From assembly GCF_905404315.1 (NCBI RefSeq), contig NC_066269.1:16002501-16066500 (forward strand): a stretch of DNA of 64,000 bases, in the 5' to 3' direction. The translations under genes were made by a program, and so were the position numbers. Below the pieces are notes generated by a model. It ran no database searches. It was not told the DNA's origin and saw only the letters and a list, made by a program, of their open reading frames with translations. This DNA is from Leptidea sinapis. Lineage: Eukaryota; Arthropoda; Insecta; Lepidoptera; Pieridae. Shown piece after piece: positions 53,053 through 64,000 of this stretch. Within the stretch, counting starts at the first letter, position 1. Each line of letters opens with the position of its first letter.

Positions 53053-54439
53053 TTATCTAAGCTTATAATTATAATTATAATTGGACACAAACAAAACTAA
53101 TCGTTAATATATTGCCGTGTTTGGAAATTTTTCATCTTCAATCTTTAATTTGAGCCACTCGTCTATGAATCTGAGCATTCGAAACTCAAAAGTCGCACCC
53201 ACAAAAATCCCAGACAAGATTTTTAAGATATTATCACACACAGCATGCTGAATATGTAACTAACATCCAATCTCAATCAATTATGTATTTCTATATCATC
53301 TTATTTCATATTTGAATACAATATTATAATATTCAACGTTTAGATATTCAAAAAAGAATATTCAAAATCTACGTTCTCAAACATAGTTATTTACTTAATA
53401 TTTTATATTATCCACTTTTATAAGTTATGATGCTCTAATATAAATTTGCTAAAAACACGTTTATATGTAAATCATTAAGTTAAGTGGTAAAATATATTTT
53501 TAATTTTACGCTTTTTATCTTATAATTTGTTTAATTTTTCGACAGACTACAAAAAAAGAGGAGGTTCTCAATTCGTCGGTATTTTATTATATGTTTTTCA
53601 CCTCTAAACTTTCGACTGTAGTTCCATTTCAATTTGGTCCGGTTCCTACAGTGGTATCTATGGGAAAACCATAAAAGTCTTAAATTTGGATTAAGTATGT
53701 GTGCGACAAATGGATGAATAAGTCAATCGATTTCAATGTTTCTCTTTTTATTAGAAATGATTATACTTCAAGGATAGCTTGATGATAGTTTGTTTATAGA
53801 GCAAGACCCCGTGAACCCCAGACCTTCGTTATTTTATAAAAGCTGAAAGTTTGTCAGTGCATGCTCCCAGTACAGGTTAGAAAGACGGTCCATTATGAAG
53901 TTTGGGCTATCACGGCTTTTGGCTAGTAAACGGAACTAAATTTGTGTAAAATACTGATCTAAATTCATCAAAAAATAATTGTGATTTTCTGGTATTACCT
54001 TCAGTATATTATTAAAAATCACGTTATTCATTGCCAGACAGTTAACATCGTGGCAACCCGTATTCAGACACCCTTAATGTTCATGAAATTATAATTCTAC
54101 TTACGTTATAGTATAAAAGCTGATGTTTTTAGTTGTAAATATTTAAAATATTCGGGTATTAATTAGAGATCTCATTTTGCCATAAATTTTTGATAGTTCC
54201 AACAACTTGTCAGACGAGCATGTATCTTAAGAAGAGATTCATAATTAGAGATTAGAATGACTTTGAATTCAAATAAACTTATATAACTAATAATCCGCGT
54301 ATATTTAAATAACTCTTAATAGAAGATATTCGACTACCTTAAATTGTTAATTATTTATTCTGTCAATTAAAAACTCAATTTTTTTTAAATAGAACAGGGA
54401 CATTACAGGTTATTGGGTTTGAGCAGGTTATCAACTGTT
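53053..54439. other. No gene; one long-variant AACCGACTTC fragment
   Basis: 53545-53790 has GAGGAGGTTCTCAATTCGTC, CTTTCGACTG and AACCATAAAAGTCTTAAATT, as in 27109-27330. No coding segment. Confidence 0.5.
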
Positions 54440-54640
54440 AAGTAGATCCTGTAGATGAAGCTAGAACCTGAGAGTTGGACAAGACATACAAGATTTATCA
54501 ACGATACGTCACTCGAACGGTTAGCTCAGTTTGAAAGAGCGCACGCACGGAACGCGAGAGGACGCGGGTTCGAGTCCCACATCGTTCATAAATTTTATTT
54601 GTGTTTTATCTATGTTCAATTTAATTTTTATTTAGAATGG
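54440..54640 (+). mobile_element. tRNA-headed SINE, family T2, best head
   Basis: GAACCTGAGAGTTGGACAAG, ACGGTTAGCTCAGTTTGAAA (A box), GACGCGGGTTCGAGTCCCAC (B box) and CGTTCATAAATTTTATTTG. The 64-residue frame over it is incidental. Confidence 0.75.
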
Positions 54641-55689
54641 ACTCAATAGCTGCTAGATACCTAGGTAAATATTAAACAACTCAAAACGTTACAGTGCGTT
54701 AATTAGTAACATTATTTCCATCATTAAATTTAATACAATCGAACAAAAATCATTATATTTCCCAAGATATTACCTATTTTGCCAGGCGTGATAAATGTGC
54801 TTAGCGAGTAAACCATGAACGGTTAGCTTTACGAAAAGACAACATAAGCTGACAGTTTAAAAAGCTCCTTTTTTAACTCCGGTAAATATTTTTTACAATG
54901 ATATTATTTTTTCGTCGAGATTTTACAGTCGAGGATAAGTTATAAAAATATATGGCCATCTTCCTCAACGCAAGCTCATTTTCTCTTATCTTTGTGTTGA
55001 TAATACCCACATTGCCAAGACAGCGTATTTATGACGTCACTTTGTAGATAGGATGTATATTTTTTTCTTATTAACTCACTTATGTCATGATTCATATGTC
55101 ATGATTTATTTTTTGATATTATGATAATAATAATAATAATCATCTCATAATATATGGTACAGAATTAAGAATCTTAATCATGGAATATACAAATAATATG
55201 TTCTTAGGATTATTACAACACGCAATTATTAATATAATAAATATTTCATTAATACAATATTCTTATCATTATTTACGTCCCAGTCTCTGTCGTAAAAAAT
55301 TCAATTAAAATCAATTGATAAATTTTCAGGCATCAACCACGTCACAAATATAGGAGAAGCGAAGTATTAACGCTTTTACCTCTGTTTAATTTGTTTAAAA
55401 CAAACTAATTTGTTTTATATAATACAGTCATTGTAAAATACTCTATTATACCAAATGGCATGTATTTTGCATCGGTAAAAAATAAAACTCAGAGTAATCG
55501 GTGTACATACATAAAAAATACCGATCGAATTGATAACCTTCTCCTTTTTGAAGTCGGTTAAAAATAAGCGACAACTATAATTCAAACACTAGAAATAACT
55601 ATAAGCTTACAGTGCCCTTACGCTCTGTAAAATAAACAAGTATTTTGCATGCACTGGTATTAAATTTTACAATAAATTACAAAAAGTGT
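54641..55689. other. No gene; AACCGACTTC fragment at its end
   Basis: 55440-55562 ends CGATCGAATTGATAACCTTC and TTTTTGAAGTCGGTT. An (ATA)n run lies at 55122-55138. Otherwise empty. Confidence 0.5.
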
Positions 55690-55982
55690 ATCTGAATTAT
55701 CAATAAATAAATTTAAATCCTTTATTAAACGTAGGCTCATGTCAAAGGCTTTTTACAGTGTTGAAGTTTACGTAAACGATATTACAATGTAGAATTGAAT
55801 AGTATTATAGTTGTTATTTTTTATGGATTTTATGGTTCAGACTTGTACTGTTTTACTGGATTGCATTATTTTTAATCTTTTGTTTAACTGCCATGTATTT
55901 GAATTGTATTTTAGTGATTGACATTGACGAGCAATCCTTTGATTTTATGTCAATAAAATATTTTTGACTTGACTTGACTTGT
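55690..55982 (+). pseudogene. CR1/L2-like LINE, last codons and tail
   Basis: One frame reads KFKSFIKRRLMSKAFYSVEV and YVNDIT before a stop, matching the extreme C-terminus of CR1/L2-type LINE proteins. It ends TCAATAAAATATTTTTGACT with TTGACTTGACTTG repeats as tail. Confidence 0.65.
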
Positions 55983-57111
55983 AAGCCAAATTAAATAAAG
56001 TTTATTTGATTTTAACTTTGACCATGATAACAATTCTATAACTTGAGGTTTAATAAACTGTACTGGCTGGACATAGCTGTTCAATTAGGCATCGTTTTTG
56101 CTAATAATTAGGATAAAACACGACGCACTGTTCACGTTAAAATTAATAACACAAATTAAGAAATTTTTACATCAATGTAAAGTAAAAATTTGTTGCACTC
56201 AGAATGAACTCACTAGGATTGCAATATGTTATGATAGTAATAAATAGAATATGTTCTTAATCTATTCTCATCTCGGAACTTTAACATTGTAATAATTATG
56301 ACAGGTACTAACGATATTATAATATATTTTATTAATTTGATGCCGATATTTTGATCCAATTGCATGAATCTTGGTCACGGCGGGATTGCGGAGGCGGCGA
56401 GAAACTCTTGACACATCGACACTTGACACTAATAGTACATCAATCTGTCCACTTGGCGCCTAGTTAGTTTTGGTCTTTGATTCCCTAATTCACGACACAC
56501 ACTACTGACGACGTCCATACTTTCGGATCTTTTTGTTGCATTCGTACTGCAGAGAGAGACCACGGGATTCCATGTTTGCGCTAGCCTTAAACATCGTGAA
56601 ATATATTATATCGTGAGTCGGTACTCATAATAATTATAATAATAAATAGTAATTATTATACTAGGTTTATAAGTATTTATTTATCAATGTAAGATTAGGT
56701 ATATATGATTGTATAGTTATTATTCTTCTAATGTGAATGTTATACTAGCGCATTAGGCATAATCCTGTAAGGCCAGACCTAAGTGTTGAAAACATAATAA
56801 TAATGGACGCTATAAAGTATCTCTACAATTTAATTTAAATTTTTGCCGAGGCCCTCGTCTTGGATTGCAAATAGAACAAATAGAAAAAACAGTTCACTCG
56901 TTACTCAGCCGTTGTTATTCTAACAACAATAATAGCTTTTCATAAAGAAAATCTTTAGACAACCTTTTCCACCTCTTGCGCTTTTTATTATTTTAATACA
57001 CTTTGTTGTGTGTATTGCGCTATTTTGTTTTTATTTTTTTATTCAATAGTCTTTTATAAATAAACACATGAACAATGAAAGCTTTATTAAAATGTGATAT
57101 GTGATATCTTT
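55983..57111. other. No gene; AT-rich with one GC-richer patch
   Basis: 56370-56600 (GGTCACGGCGGGATTGCGGA, CGACACACACTACTGACGAC) stands out but has no frame, TIR or match here except the short ATATCGTGAGT block shared with 49798. Confidence 0.45.
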
Positions 57112-57376
57112 ACCAGTGGGGGTTCCTTTGCACAGGATGCCGGCTTGATTATGGGTACCACAACGGCGCCTATTGCTGCTTCACGGTAGAACATTACTGT
57201 GTGTAAACATTAATGTGTTTCGGTCTGACGAGTGCCGTAGCTAGTGAAGTTACTGGGCAAATGAGAATTAACATCATATGTCTCAAGGTGACTAGCGCAA
57301 TTGTAGTGCCGCTCAAAATTTTGGGTTTTTCAAGAATCGTGATCGGTACTACATTGTAATCGGCAGGGCGTATCAA
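57112..57376 (+). mobile_element. SINE family A, 3' truncated
   Basis: ACCAGTGGGGGTTCCTTTGC, TGATTATGGGTACCACAACG, TGCCGTAGCTAGTGAAGTTA and CATTGTAATCGGCAGGGC. It stops before the poly(A) end. Confidence 0.85.
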
Positions 57377-57582
57377 TATTAATCCGATTTTATATTATTA
57401 TTTCCGGTTTAATTTTGAGTAAAGTTATTGGTTGTGTTATATATCTTATAGATGTTACTATCATTAATTTTAATATTTCCCGCAGCAGAGAATATCCCTC
57501 CCCCAAAGATTTCGACGACGATCAATCCTGGGCAGCCCTCATCCAACGTATTCCGGCGATCTTGACCAGATCGTCGGTCCAT

Positions 57583-57771
57583 CAAATTACTGGGCTAATG
57601 AGACTTGATATATGACGTCTCAAGGTGACGAGCGCAGTTGTGGTGCCGCTCAGAATTTTTGGGTTTTTCAACCATCTTGAGCGGCAGTGCATTGTAATGG
57701 ACAGGGCATTCAACAATTACCATCAGCTGAACGTCCTACTTGCCTCGTCCCTTATTTTAATAAAAAAAAAA
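57583..57771 (+). mobile_element. SINE family A, 5' truncated
   Basis: CAAATTACTGGGCTAATGAG, GTGACGAGCGCAGTTGTGGT and CTCGTCCCTTATTTTAATAA then A9. The second family A copy in the same direction within 500 bp. Confidence 0.82.
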
Positions 57772-57960
57772 TTGTGGAGGGGCTTGCAATAATAAGTCTT
57801 CCAGTACATGGTCGCCATTCGAGGACTTTACTGCCCCAACGGCTGCATTATAATAGTGAGTTGCATCATCGGTTATTGCTTAGTTTTGAATTGGTGTCGG
57901 GACAATCATTATCGAACATGCTTTGAATAAAAAACCTTAACGAAAATTAACAAGGAATCG

Positions 57961-59530
57961 ATGTATAACTATAGACCCATAGCACTTGTCCCCATTATTT
58001 CTAAAGTCTTTGAAAAGTTGAGGTCCTTGAATAGTTATTTTGAAAAAAATAAGTTGTTTTTGCAGAGGAACAATTTGGTTTTTGTAAAAACAAAAATAAA
58101 AACATGGCAGTCTACAAATTACTTAATTCTGTCATGCGTCTTTTAAATGATAGGGTTCCAGTCTGTGCTTCATTTATGGATTTAACCTAGGCCAAGATTT
58201 TGTCGATCATAAAATATTATTAAAGAAACTTTATGCCTATGATGTAAAAGGTAACGTATTGGACCTTCTGAAATCATACTTAACAGATAGAAAACAAATA
58301 ACGCAGATTACTTAGATCAACTTGAAATATAAAAAGCTTGTTAATTACCATTCACAGTCAGAAACTAATTCAACGCGGCGTTCCTCAAGGAAGTATCTAA
58401 GGGCCACTATTATTTATTATATATATCAATGATCTACCAAAATAAGCAACCAACCGACCATGATATGGTCTTGTTTGCTGATAAAAGTATTGTTATATTT
58501 GCAAACAAAACCATAAATGACCTTACTGTTAATGTTAAAAATACACTAGATATAATAATAAACTGGCTTAATCGTAATAAACTCATAATCAACTTAGATA
58601 AAACGAACTTAATGATTTTTAGGCTCAGAGAAAAAACATTGTATGCTTTGAATGTAAATTATGAAGGTAAAACTATCAACGAAGTAAATGTAATAAAATT
58701 CTTAGGTCTGAATATTAATTCTATTTTAAATTGGAAGGAACATTTAGATCATATTTGTATTAAGTTAAGGCAATTCTCGTTTGCACTTTATATGTTGGGT
58801 AAAACAGTAAACGTGTCGGTGCTGCTGACGGTTTACCATGGATATGTGGCATCGCTATTAAGATATTGTTTTATATTCGTGGGTAATTCTAGTGAAAAAG
58901 AAGCTATATTTAAGGTAAAAGAGAGATGCTCGAGGGCCATTTTTAAATTAAAAATGACAAATAGCTGCAAGCCGTATTTTAAAGAATGCTTCTTCTTAAA
59001 TTCTTACAATGCCATATCTGTATATTTATGAAACTATTGTATTTGTAAAAAGTAATTTATATTTATTTTAAAATCGCATGCCATAGAGCTCCGACAGCCA
59101 CCCAGTAATTGTGCCCATTTTACAAAAAGCTTCTTCTTTATATAATCACTTTTCTAGGGATATTATAGAAACGGATGAGATCCCGATGCTTAAAAAAAGT
59201 GAAAAATGTTTCTGATTGATAATAAATACTATACAATCAGTGATTACCTTACGGAAAATTTTTAACTGTTATATATATTGTTTTTGACATCTATTTAGTT
59301 TGTGACATTTATTTATATTTTTGACACATAATAATTATACTAATGGACATTAGACATTTTAGATCATAATAATATTATAAAAATTATGTAGTACTTAGTT
59401 TATTAATATGTTTTTTTAATGTTTCATGCTGTAATTAAGCAGAGTTTTGCTGCTCATGTATTTTCGTATATATATTCAACACCTGTATATCACCCATATT
59501 CGCAAATAAAGAAAATTGAATTTAATTGAA
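57961..59530 (+). pseudogene. CR1-like LINE reverse transcriptase, decayed
   Basis: Fragments in order: YNYRPIALVPIISKVFEKL, VPVCASFMDLT (as in the FxDLxKAFD block), RGVPQGSI-like codons near 58378 with a stop, then LFADKSIVIFANKTINDLTV, where the catalytic ADD pair is ADK. The C-terminal frame 58429-59031 continues NKLIINLDKTNLMIF, FLGLNINSILNWKEHLDHIC and LLTVYHGYVASLLRYCF. Loss of a catalytic Asp and several stops make it dead. The tail at 59500-59530 reads AATTGAATTTAATTGAATTG. Confidence 0.85.
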
Positions 59531-60065
59531 TTGAAAACCTTAAATTAATTAAAGTAGGCGTATGCTAAGTAATTTTGAATAATCATCAATTTGTGTTTTC
59601 CCCGTATGTTTGGAAAAAGTAAAATTAATGAGAAGAATAAATCACGGGCGAATAGTTGAAGAAAAACAGTTGTGATAGAGTACATATAGAACAAAACCAT
59701 AACAGATAAAAGCATTAACACAACATATTGTACCGACGGGTTTCAGAAGTATATGAGAAATAGGCAAATAATTATAAGTTTTTTTCTGAAGTTGTTTTAT
59801 TAAATAAGCTAATATTTGATCACTTTGACCAAATTTATCTTTCCATTATTTTAGTTAAAATTCATATGTAATGCCAAGATAAAGAGGACATTAAATAAAA
59901 ATTTTTTAAATCTGAAGTACCTAGTAAAGTCTAGAACTCTGGCAAGCTGCCATTGATTGTAAGTTTTGCACAACTTCGCGACAGAAATGTATATCTACGA
60001 AGTTCTATAATATCATTTTCTTACCGAACTTAAGTTTGAGATGTCAGCACGTAGTATTAATCTCA
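59531..60065. other. No gene seen
   Basis: AT-rich spacer. Confidence 0.5.
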
Positions 60066-60292
60066 ATTTTTTTTTTAATAGTAAGTGACGAGTAGGGCAG
60101 GACGCTCACATGATAGTAAGTGATGCACCCTGTCTATTACTATGCAGTACAAATCAGAATTTTTGAACCCATTCTGAAGGGCATCACAATTTTGCTCGGC
60201 ACTTTGTTACATAAGATGATAATATTCTTAACTCAATAGTTTCACTAGGTACGGAGCTCTTCAAACAGAAACACAATATTGGTTGCACATTA
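60066..60292 (-). mobile_element. SINE family A, strongly diverged
   Basis: T9, GTGACGAGTAGGGCAGGACG, CTGAAGGGCATCACAATTTT and CACTAGGTACGGAGCTCTTC. The most diverged copy, so probably the oldest. Confidence 0.7.
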
Positions 60293-60404
60293 TGTCCATT
60301 TTTCTATATATTAATACAATCTGTTGCGGAAAATCTATTTAAATAATATCATAAATCTAAAGTTTGTCTGTTTGAATTTGAATTTGAACAACAAAATGTG
60401 TTAG

Positions 60405-60551
60405 TCCTATTTGCCCAGTAATTACACTAGCTACGGCGCCCTTCGAAACACAGTAATGTTTACACATTGCTGCTTCATGGCAGAAATAGGCGACATTGTT
60501 GTACCCATAATCTAGCCGACATTCTGTGCAAAGGAGCCTCCTACTGGTGAA
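60405..60551 (-). mobile_element. SINE family A, 5' half
   Basis: TTGCCCAGTAATTACACTAG, ACGGCGCCCTTCGAAACAC and GTGCAAAGGAGCCTCCTACT. Closer to the family than its neighbour at 60066, so a separate insertion. Confidence 0.78.
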
Positions 60552-61774
60552 AGATTCGAAACTTGCCCGCCACGTACCAATTTATTTTTGGGTTTCGAAT
60601 CTATAATCTAACGTACTTACGTTTATTCGATGCTTGATAAGATTGAGAATGCTTTAGTGTTCCCTCTAGGTTGCAGTGATCATAAACCATCAGATGATCC
60701 TTATGTATGTTCTTTTCTCCTCTTATGTATTTCGTTATGAACTAACAACAGAAATACATGTTATTAACACATATATAAATACATTAACATTAATCAAGTC
60801 TTAGATGCTGAGGATACATATTACATTACATTTATAGGCAGTTACAGTATTTACATAAATACAAGTCGTACAAAAAGAAGTTTATATAATGAAAGGTATA
60901 TCAAGAATAAAAAATATCCACAATCTTAATAATATATATGAGGTATTTACCGCTGCGGAATCGAGTGTTTTAATTAATTTATCTTTATATTTGTTATATT
61001 GTCGCTGAAGAGATCATTGGACTTTACTCATCTCTCTCTCTACTTTCTCTATCTCTACTCTTACATTAAAAAAAACGTTTTTGATAGTAAGAGTCTTTTT
61101 TATTTAATTAATGAATTTCGTACACTAAAAGAAGTTATAGCGTAAAACTGTAGCAGCATTTATTCCACACGAACTATTATTTAGAACTTCCATAATTCAA
61201 GAACTATTAAGTTTTAACGAAATCATAAATATCAAATGTGAACGTGCTGGTAGTTTGTGTTGTAGAAAGTAGATCAAAGCAACTGGAGTAATTTGATTTC
61301 AGTTTACTCGGGGCTAGTGTGTTCGAATGTATGAGCACTGATAATTAGTAACCAAAGTTCAAATAATGGACCTGTGTCCAAACAACTAACTGATTTAATC
61401 ACAATAGTCACTTATGTTACTGTCCAGCCAGCGACAAAGTTTTATATTATATTAGGTATTATCTAAAGATTTGCTTGGATATGGATTCAAAAGATTTTAA
61501 GTTTGATGGCGGTCATATTTAGTGAAATTACTAGGACTTTATAATAATATGCTAGCTGATTCAGCAAAAGTTATATTGCTAATTAAAGTAATAAAAAAAA
61601 TCAATTGTTAAAATTAGTAAGGGCATAAAAAATAGATGACGCCCGTTCTTCAGACCTAACAAATAAATCAAACATAAAGTTAATCGTGCTACAATTATTC
61701 TACTCGATTGCCATCTTGCAACCACTAACCAACAAGGACTTGTGAATGGAACAGAATAATATAGAAATCGTGAT
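60552..61774. other. No gene seen
   Basis: AT-rich DNA; a CTCTCTCTCTAC run lies at 61031. No coding or assignable repeat. Confidence 0.5.
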
Positions 61775-62020
61775 TAAAAAACAGGGGTTGATCGTAGAAG
61801 ACTGAAAACTTTAACTTGAATGTATTTTTAATGCTAAATCATAATAAAATAAAAATAAAAAAAATGTCAAAAAAAATTGATATTGGCCGATTTTCAGAAT
61901 TTTTAAAATTTCATACAAATCGGTTTAGCGGTTTTGGAGGAGCTTGGCAACAAACACCGGAACACGAGAATTTTATTTATAAGGTTGTCGTTTAGCAACG
62001 CTTCTACGTACACGACGAGA
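61775..62020 (-). mobile_element. Helitron-like repeat, reversed
   Basis: GGGTTGATCGTAGAAGACTG, TTTCATACAAATCGGTTTAG and AACACGAGAATTTTATTTAT correspond to the 43135-43440 element read backwards, then TTTAGCAACGCTTCTACGTA as in 52430. The 64-residue frame at 61934 lies in this repeat. Confidence 0.55.
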
Positions 62021-62123
62021 GTTGTCAATCTTAAAGACATTGATAATTTCGACAGCTCCGTGAACAATACTCATAGCTCAGCGAAAGTGTTTACTTCAGA
62101 CGCCGGAGTCCCGGGTTCGACAT

Positions 62124-62561
62124 TGTAAAATTTAAGGAAATTTGTAGTAAGTTCAGGATAAAATCGAACAGAAAAAAAAGGATGAAAAATGTGTAAACAG
62201 GATAAAAATAGTTAAAAGAAATTTCCAGTACAATTTAAATTTGAAGAGAAGATGGAAGAGAATTAGAAAATAGAACATTTCCGGGGGTATATAAGCCGTA
62301 CGTAGCCTACAGCAGTTCTAGTTCAAACCCGAAAGCGAAAAGGAAGAGAAGAAGAAGTAGTGAAAAGTATGAAAAGTGGAAAGTGATTCAGTGAGTAGAA
62401 GATTTCTATCTTCGGTTCGGTGCGGTGTGATCTGTTGAAGTCACCACCATCTGAAGAGTATCAGCGGCAGACCGGCGAAGTGCAAGTTCGTGGAAGTGAA
62501 CGCAAATAAAGGCTCGTTCTTTTAAGTATTACTTTCCAATCCCTGACCCACTGTCGTTACA
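62124..62561 (+). mobile_element. Probable solo LTR, 438 bp
   Basis: Starts TGTAAAATTTAAGG and ends CTGTCGTTACA, so TGTAA and TTACA are inverted ends. Inside are TATATAA at 62288-62294, an initiator-like GCAGTT about 26 bp later, and the poly(A) signal AATAAA at 62505-62510, in the order U3-R-U5. No target duplication is clear and there is no internal region. A promoter of an unlinked gene is the alternative. Confidence 0.55.
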
Positions 62562-62735
62562 ATATTATTTTTGGGGTAAAATTTATTTTATGTTTACCAC
62601 TAATACATTATAGTGCTGGATTATTAACTAAATATTATTCGTGTATAAGTGTTGTTGCGTTCAAATAACAGTTCAAATAATTTTTAAATATATTTAAAAA
62701 ATTTAAACTGTCGTGTTATACGTCATGTTACGGCT
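62562..62735. other. No gene seen
   Basis: Short AT-rich spacer. Confidence 0.4.
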
Positions 62736-62887
62736 TCAGAAGAATGAATCCCTAATACTTGTGTTGAAAATCCTAAAACATTTATTCTTAAACTTTCCCT
62801 CCACCTTATGCGCATCAACGATATGCGCCATCTCTCTGGCTATCAAAAAAACTCTAATTGTCCACATGCGTAACCGCATCGCCACTC
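62736..62887 (-). CDS. Orphan terminal exon candidate, minus strand
   Basis: After a good acceptor (TTTTCTTTATTATGCAG, ending at 62888) the frame with two bases of a split codon reads VAMRLRMWTIRVFLIAREM, AHIVDAHKVEGKFKN and KCFRIFNTSIRDSFF, then TGA. The composition is protein-like. No partner exon found and I do not recognise the family; an ORF by chance remains possible. The overlapping plus frame is its antisense. Confidence 0.35.
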
Positions 62888-63218
62888 CTGCATAATAAAG
62901 AAAATTAAGGCTTAAGATCGATCTAGTGCCTGGAAAACTCTGTACTAACAAGGTTCAGTACTGTGTTTGTCAGAAAATATATAGGTTTTCTGGAATATTA
63001 GGTTTTAGTGACATTTGACTTTGCAAAAGTGGTGTGCTCCTACCTTGTAAGTATACCCTTCAAAATCTTCCAGTTTTGTAATCTAACATATTATGTACCA
63101 AATCTACAAGCGTTGCTGTAGCAACACGTAACAACATGTTTTTATTACAGATATTATATTTTAGATGTGGAAAAATTTCAATTTAATAACTTTTTGTATA
63201 TAATTTTTTTATTATTTA
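62888..63218. other. No gene seen
   Basis: AT-rich; would be intron sequence if the 62736 exon is real. Confidence 0.4.
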
Positions 63219-63455
63219 TTATAATGATGATATTGACACACTCTTACACAAATTATCTTGCCCCAAACTAGGCACACGACTGTACTATGGGTGCAAAACA
63301 GCGATATATTTAATACAATATACTTACTTAAACATCCATGACTCGTAAACAAACAATCATATTCATATAATTGAATGCACCTACCGGGATTTGAACCCGG
63401 GACCTGCAGCTCAATAGGCAGGGTCACTAAGCACTGGGCTATAGGGGTCATCAAA
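63219..63455 (-). mobile_element. tRNA-headed SINE, family T1, full length
   Basis: Read on the minus strand: a head with GTGCTTAGTGACCCTGCC and GTCCCGGGTTCAAATCCCGG (B box), then the body (CTTAAACATCC complement) and TTGCCCCAAACTAGGC on the plus strand, ending in the (ATA)n region. The most complete of three T1 copies. Confidence 0.75.
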
Positions 63456-64000
63456 AATATAACTCGGATACGTATAAAAGAAATTCTCGTATCTCGTTCT
63501 AATATCAATAGTCATTATAGTAGGAATGAGATTGGTTGTGAGTAATATTTTTCGCATGCGTAAATTCTCAGCGAGTAATAAAAGCCACCGCTCAGCCGCT
63601 TGAACATAAAATATTTTATTGCCTCTTGCTTATCATTTTCAAAGGGTTTGTGGTTGAATAACTACCAAGAGATTTGTTATTGGAAATATCTTTTTAAATT
63701 CAATGGAAAGATCTTTTTTGGCTTCACTAAATTTACTAATAGTCCTGTATTCCTACTAAGGTCTATTTAACTTACTCAGGAGTAATTTCTTTGGGTTCTG
63801 GTTTTGAATATCAATATCTCCTTTCACGAAAACAGCACGAATTTTACTAGAATGCTACGGGCAAAGTGATTCCACAGAATCCCGTTGTGACAGCTGTTAT
63901 AAGCACGATGAAACAACTAGTGGCGAACTGCTAACCTCTATTTTCAGCAACAAACGCATTAAAAAAAGTGACTAATGTATCGCCAGTAGCTGACAAACGG
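63456..64000. other. No gene seen at the right edge
   Basis: No exon or known repeat recognised. 63895-63950 (CAGCTGTTATAAGC, CTAACCTCTATTTTCAGCAA) faintly recalls family D interior sequence. Confidence 0.45.

Noticed and set aside
54515..54590. A functional tRNA gene
   Set aside because: Shared head and body with 44165 and 44540; SINE family T2.

Overview
This window looks like a stretch of butterfly or moth (Lepidoptera) nuclear DNA. It is AT-rich and full of transposable-element debris. The assignment rests on its repeats: a jockey-like LINE with a characteristic gag, CR1-type LINEs, tRNA-headed SINEs, small Helitron-like elements with a terminal hairpin and CTAGT end, and MITEs ending in AACCGACTTC. 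It also rests on the exons of a lepidopteran-type acyl-CoA desaturase. No intact host gene is visible.

Layout. 1-3,260: three minus-strand exons of a first desaturase (stearoyl-CoA-type) that fit together by splice phase, with repeats in the introns; the gene is broken by a 2-base deletion just after the second histidine box and by loss of one histidine from the third box. 3,300-8,125: non-coding DNA with LINE and SINE fragments. 8,126-9,693: a nearly intact Tc1-type transposon with TA target sites, 29-bp terminal inverted repeats and one nonsense codon. 10,100-12,115: an 84-bp satellite of about 21 units with higher-order order, interrupted by a long palindrome that carries a hammerhead-ribozyme-like motif. 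12,100-21,200: mostly non-coding, with LINE, SINE and palindromic elements. 21,241-22,251: a dead mariner. 22,440-26,330: a CR1-type LINE on the minus strand with an uninterrupted 971-residue endonuclease/reverse transcriptase and an ORF1 broken at an A8 run. 27,587-31,197: a palindromic MITE split by a jockey-like LINE, with a separate jockey gag at 31,901-32,567. 33,000-38,900: Helitron-like, SINE and MITE copies. 38,959-41,947: remains of a Ty3/gypsy-like LTR element (integrase only) between two 136-bp repeats that carry a core promoter. 42,000-64,000: non-coding DNA with further fragments, a 672-bp TIR element, a degenerate CR1-like LINE, a probable solo LTR and two orphan exon candidates.

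Nothing here forms an operon or a working pathway. The elements relate to one another by nesting (LINE in MITE, palindrome in satellite, repeats in desaturase introns) and by shared families scattered along the window. The most informative items are the broken desaturase, the satellite with its inserted hammerhead-like palindrome, the near-intact Tc1 and CR1 elements, and two unidentified exon candidates at 51,743 and 62,736. All names come from reading the sequence by eye; no search was run.
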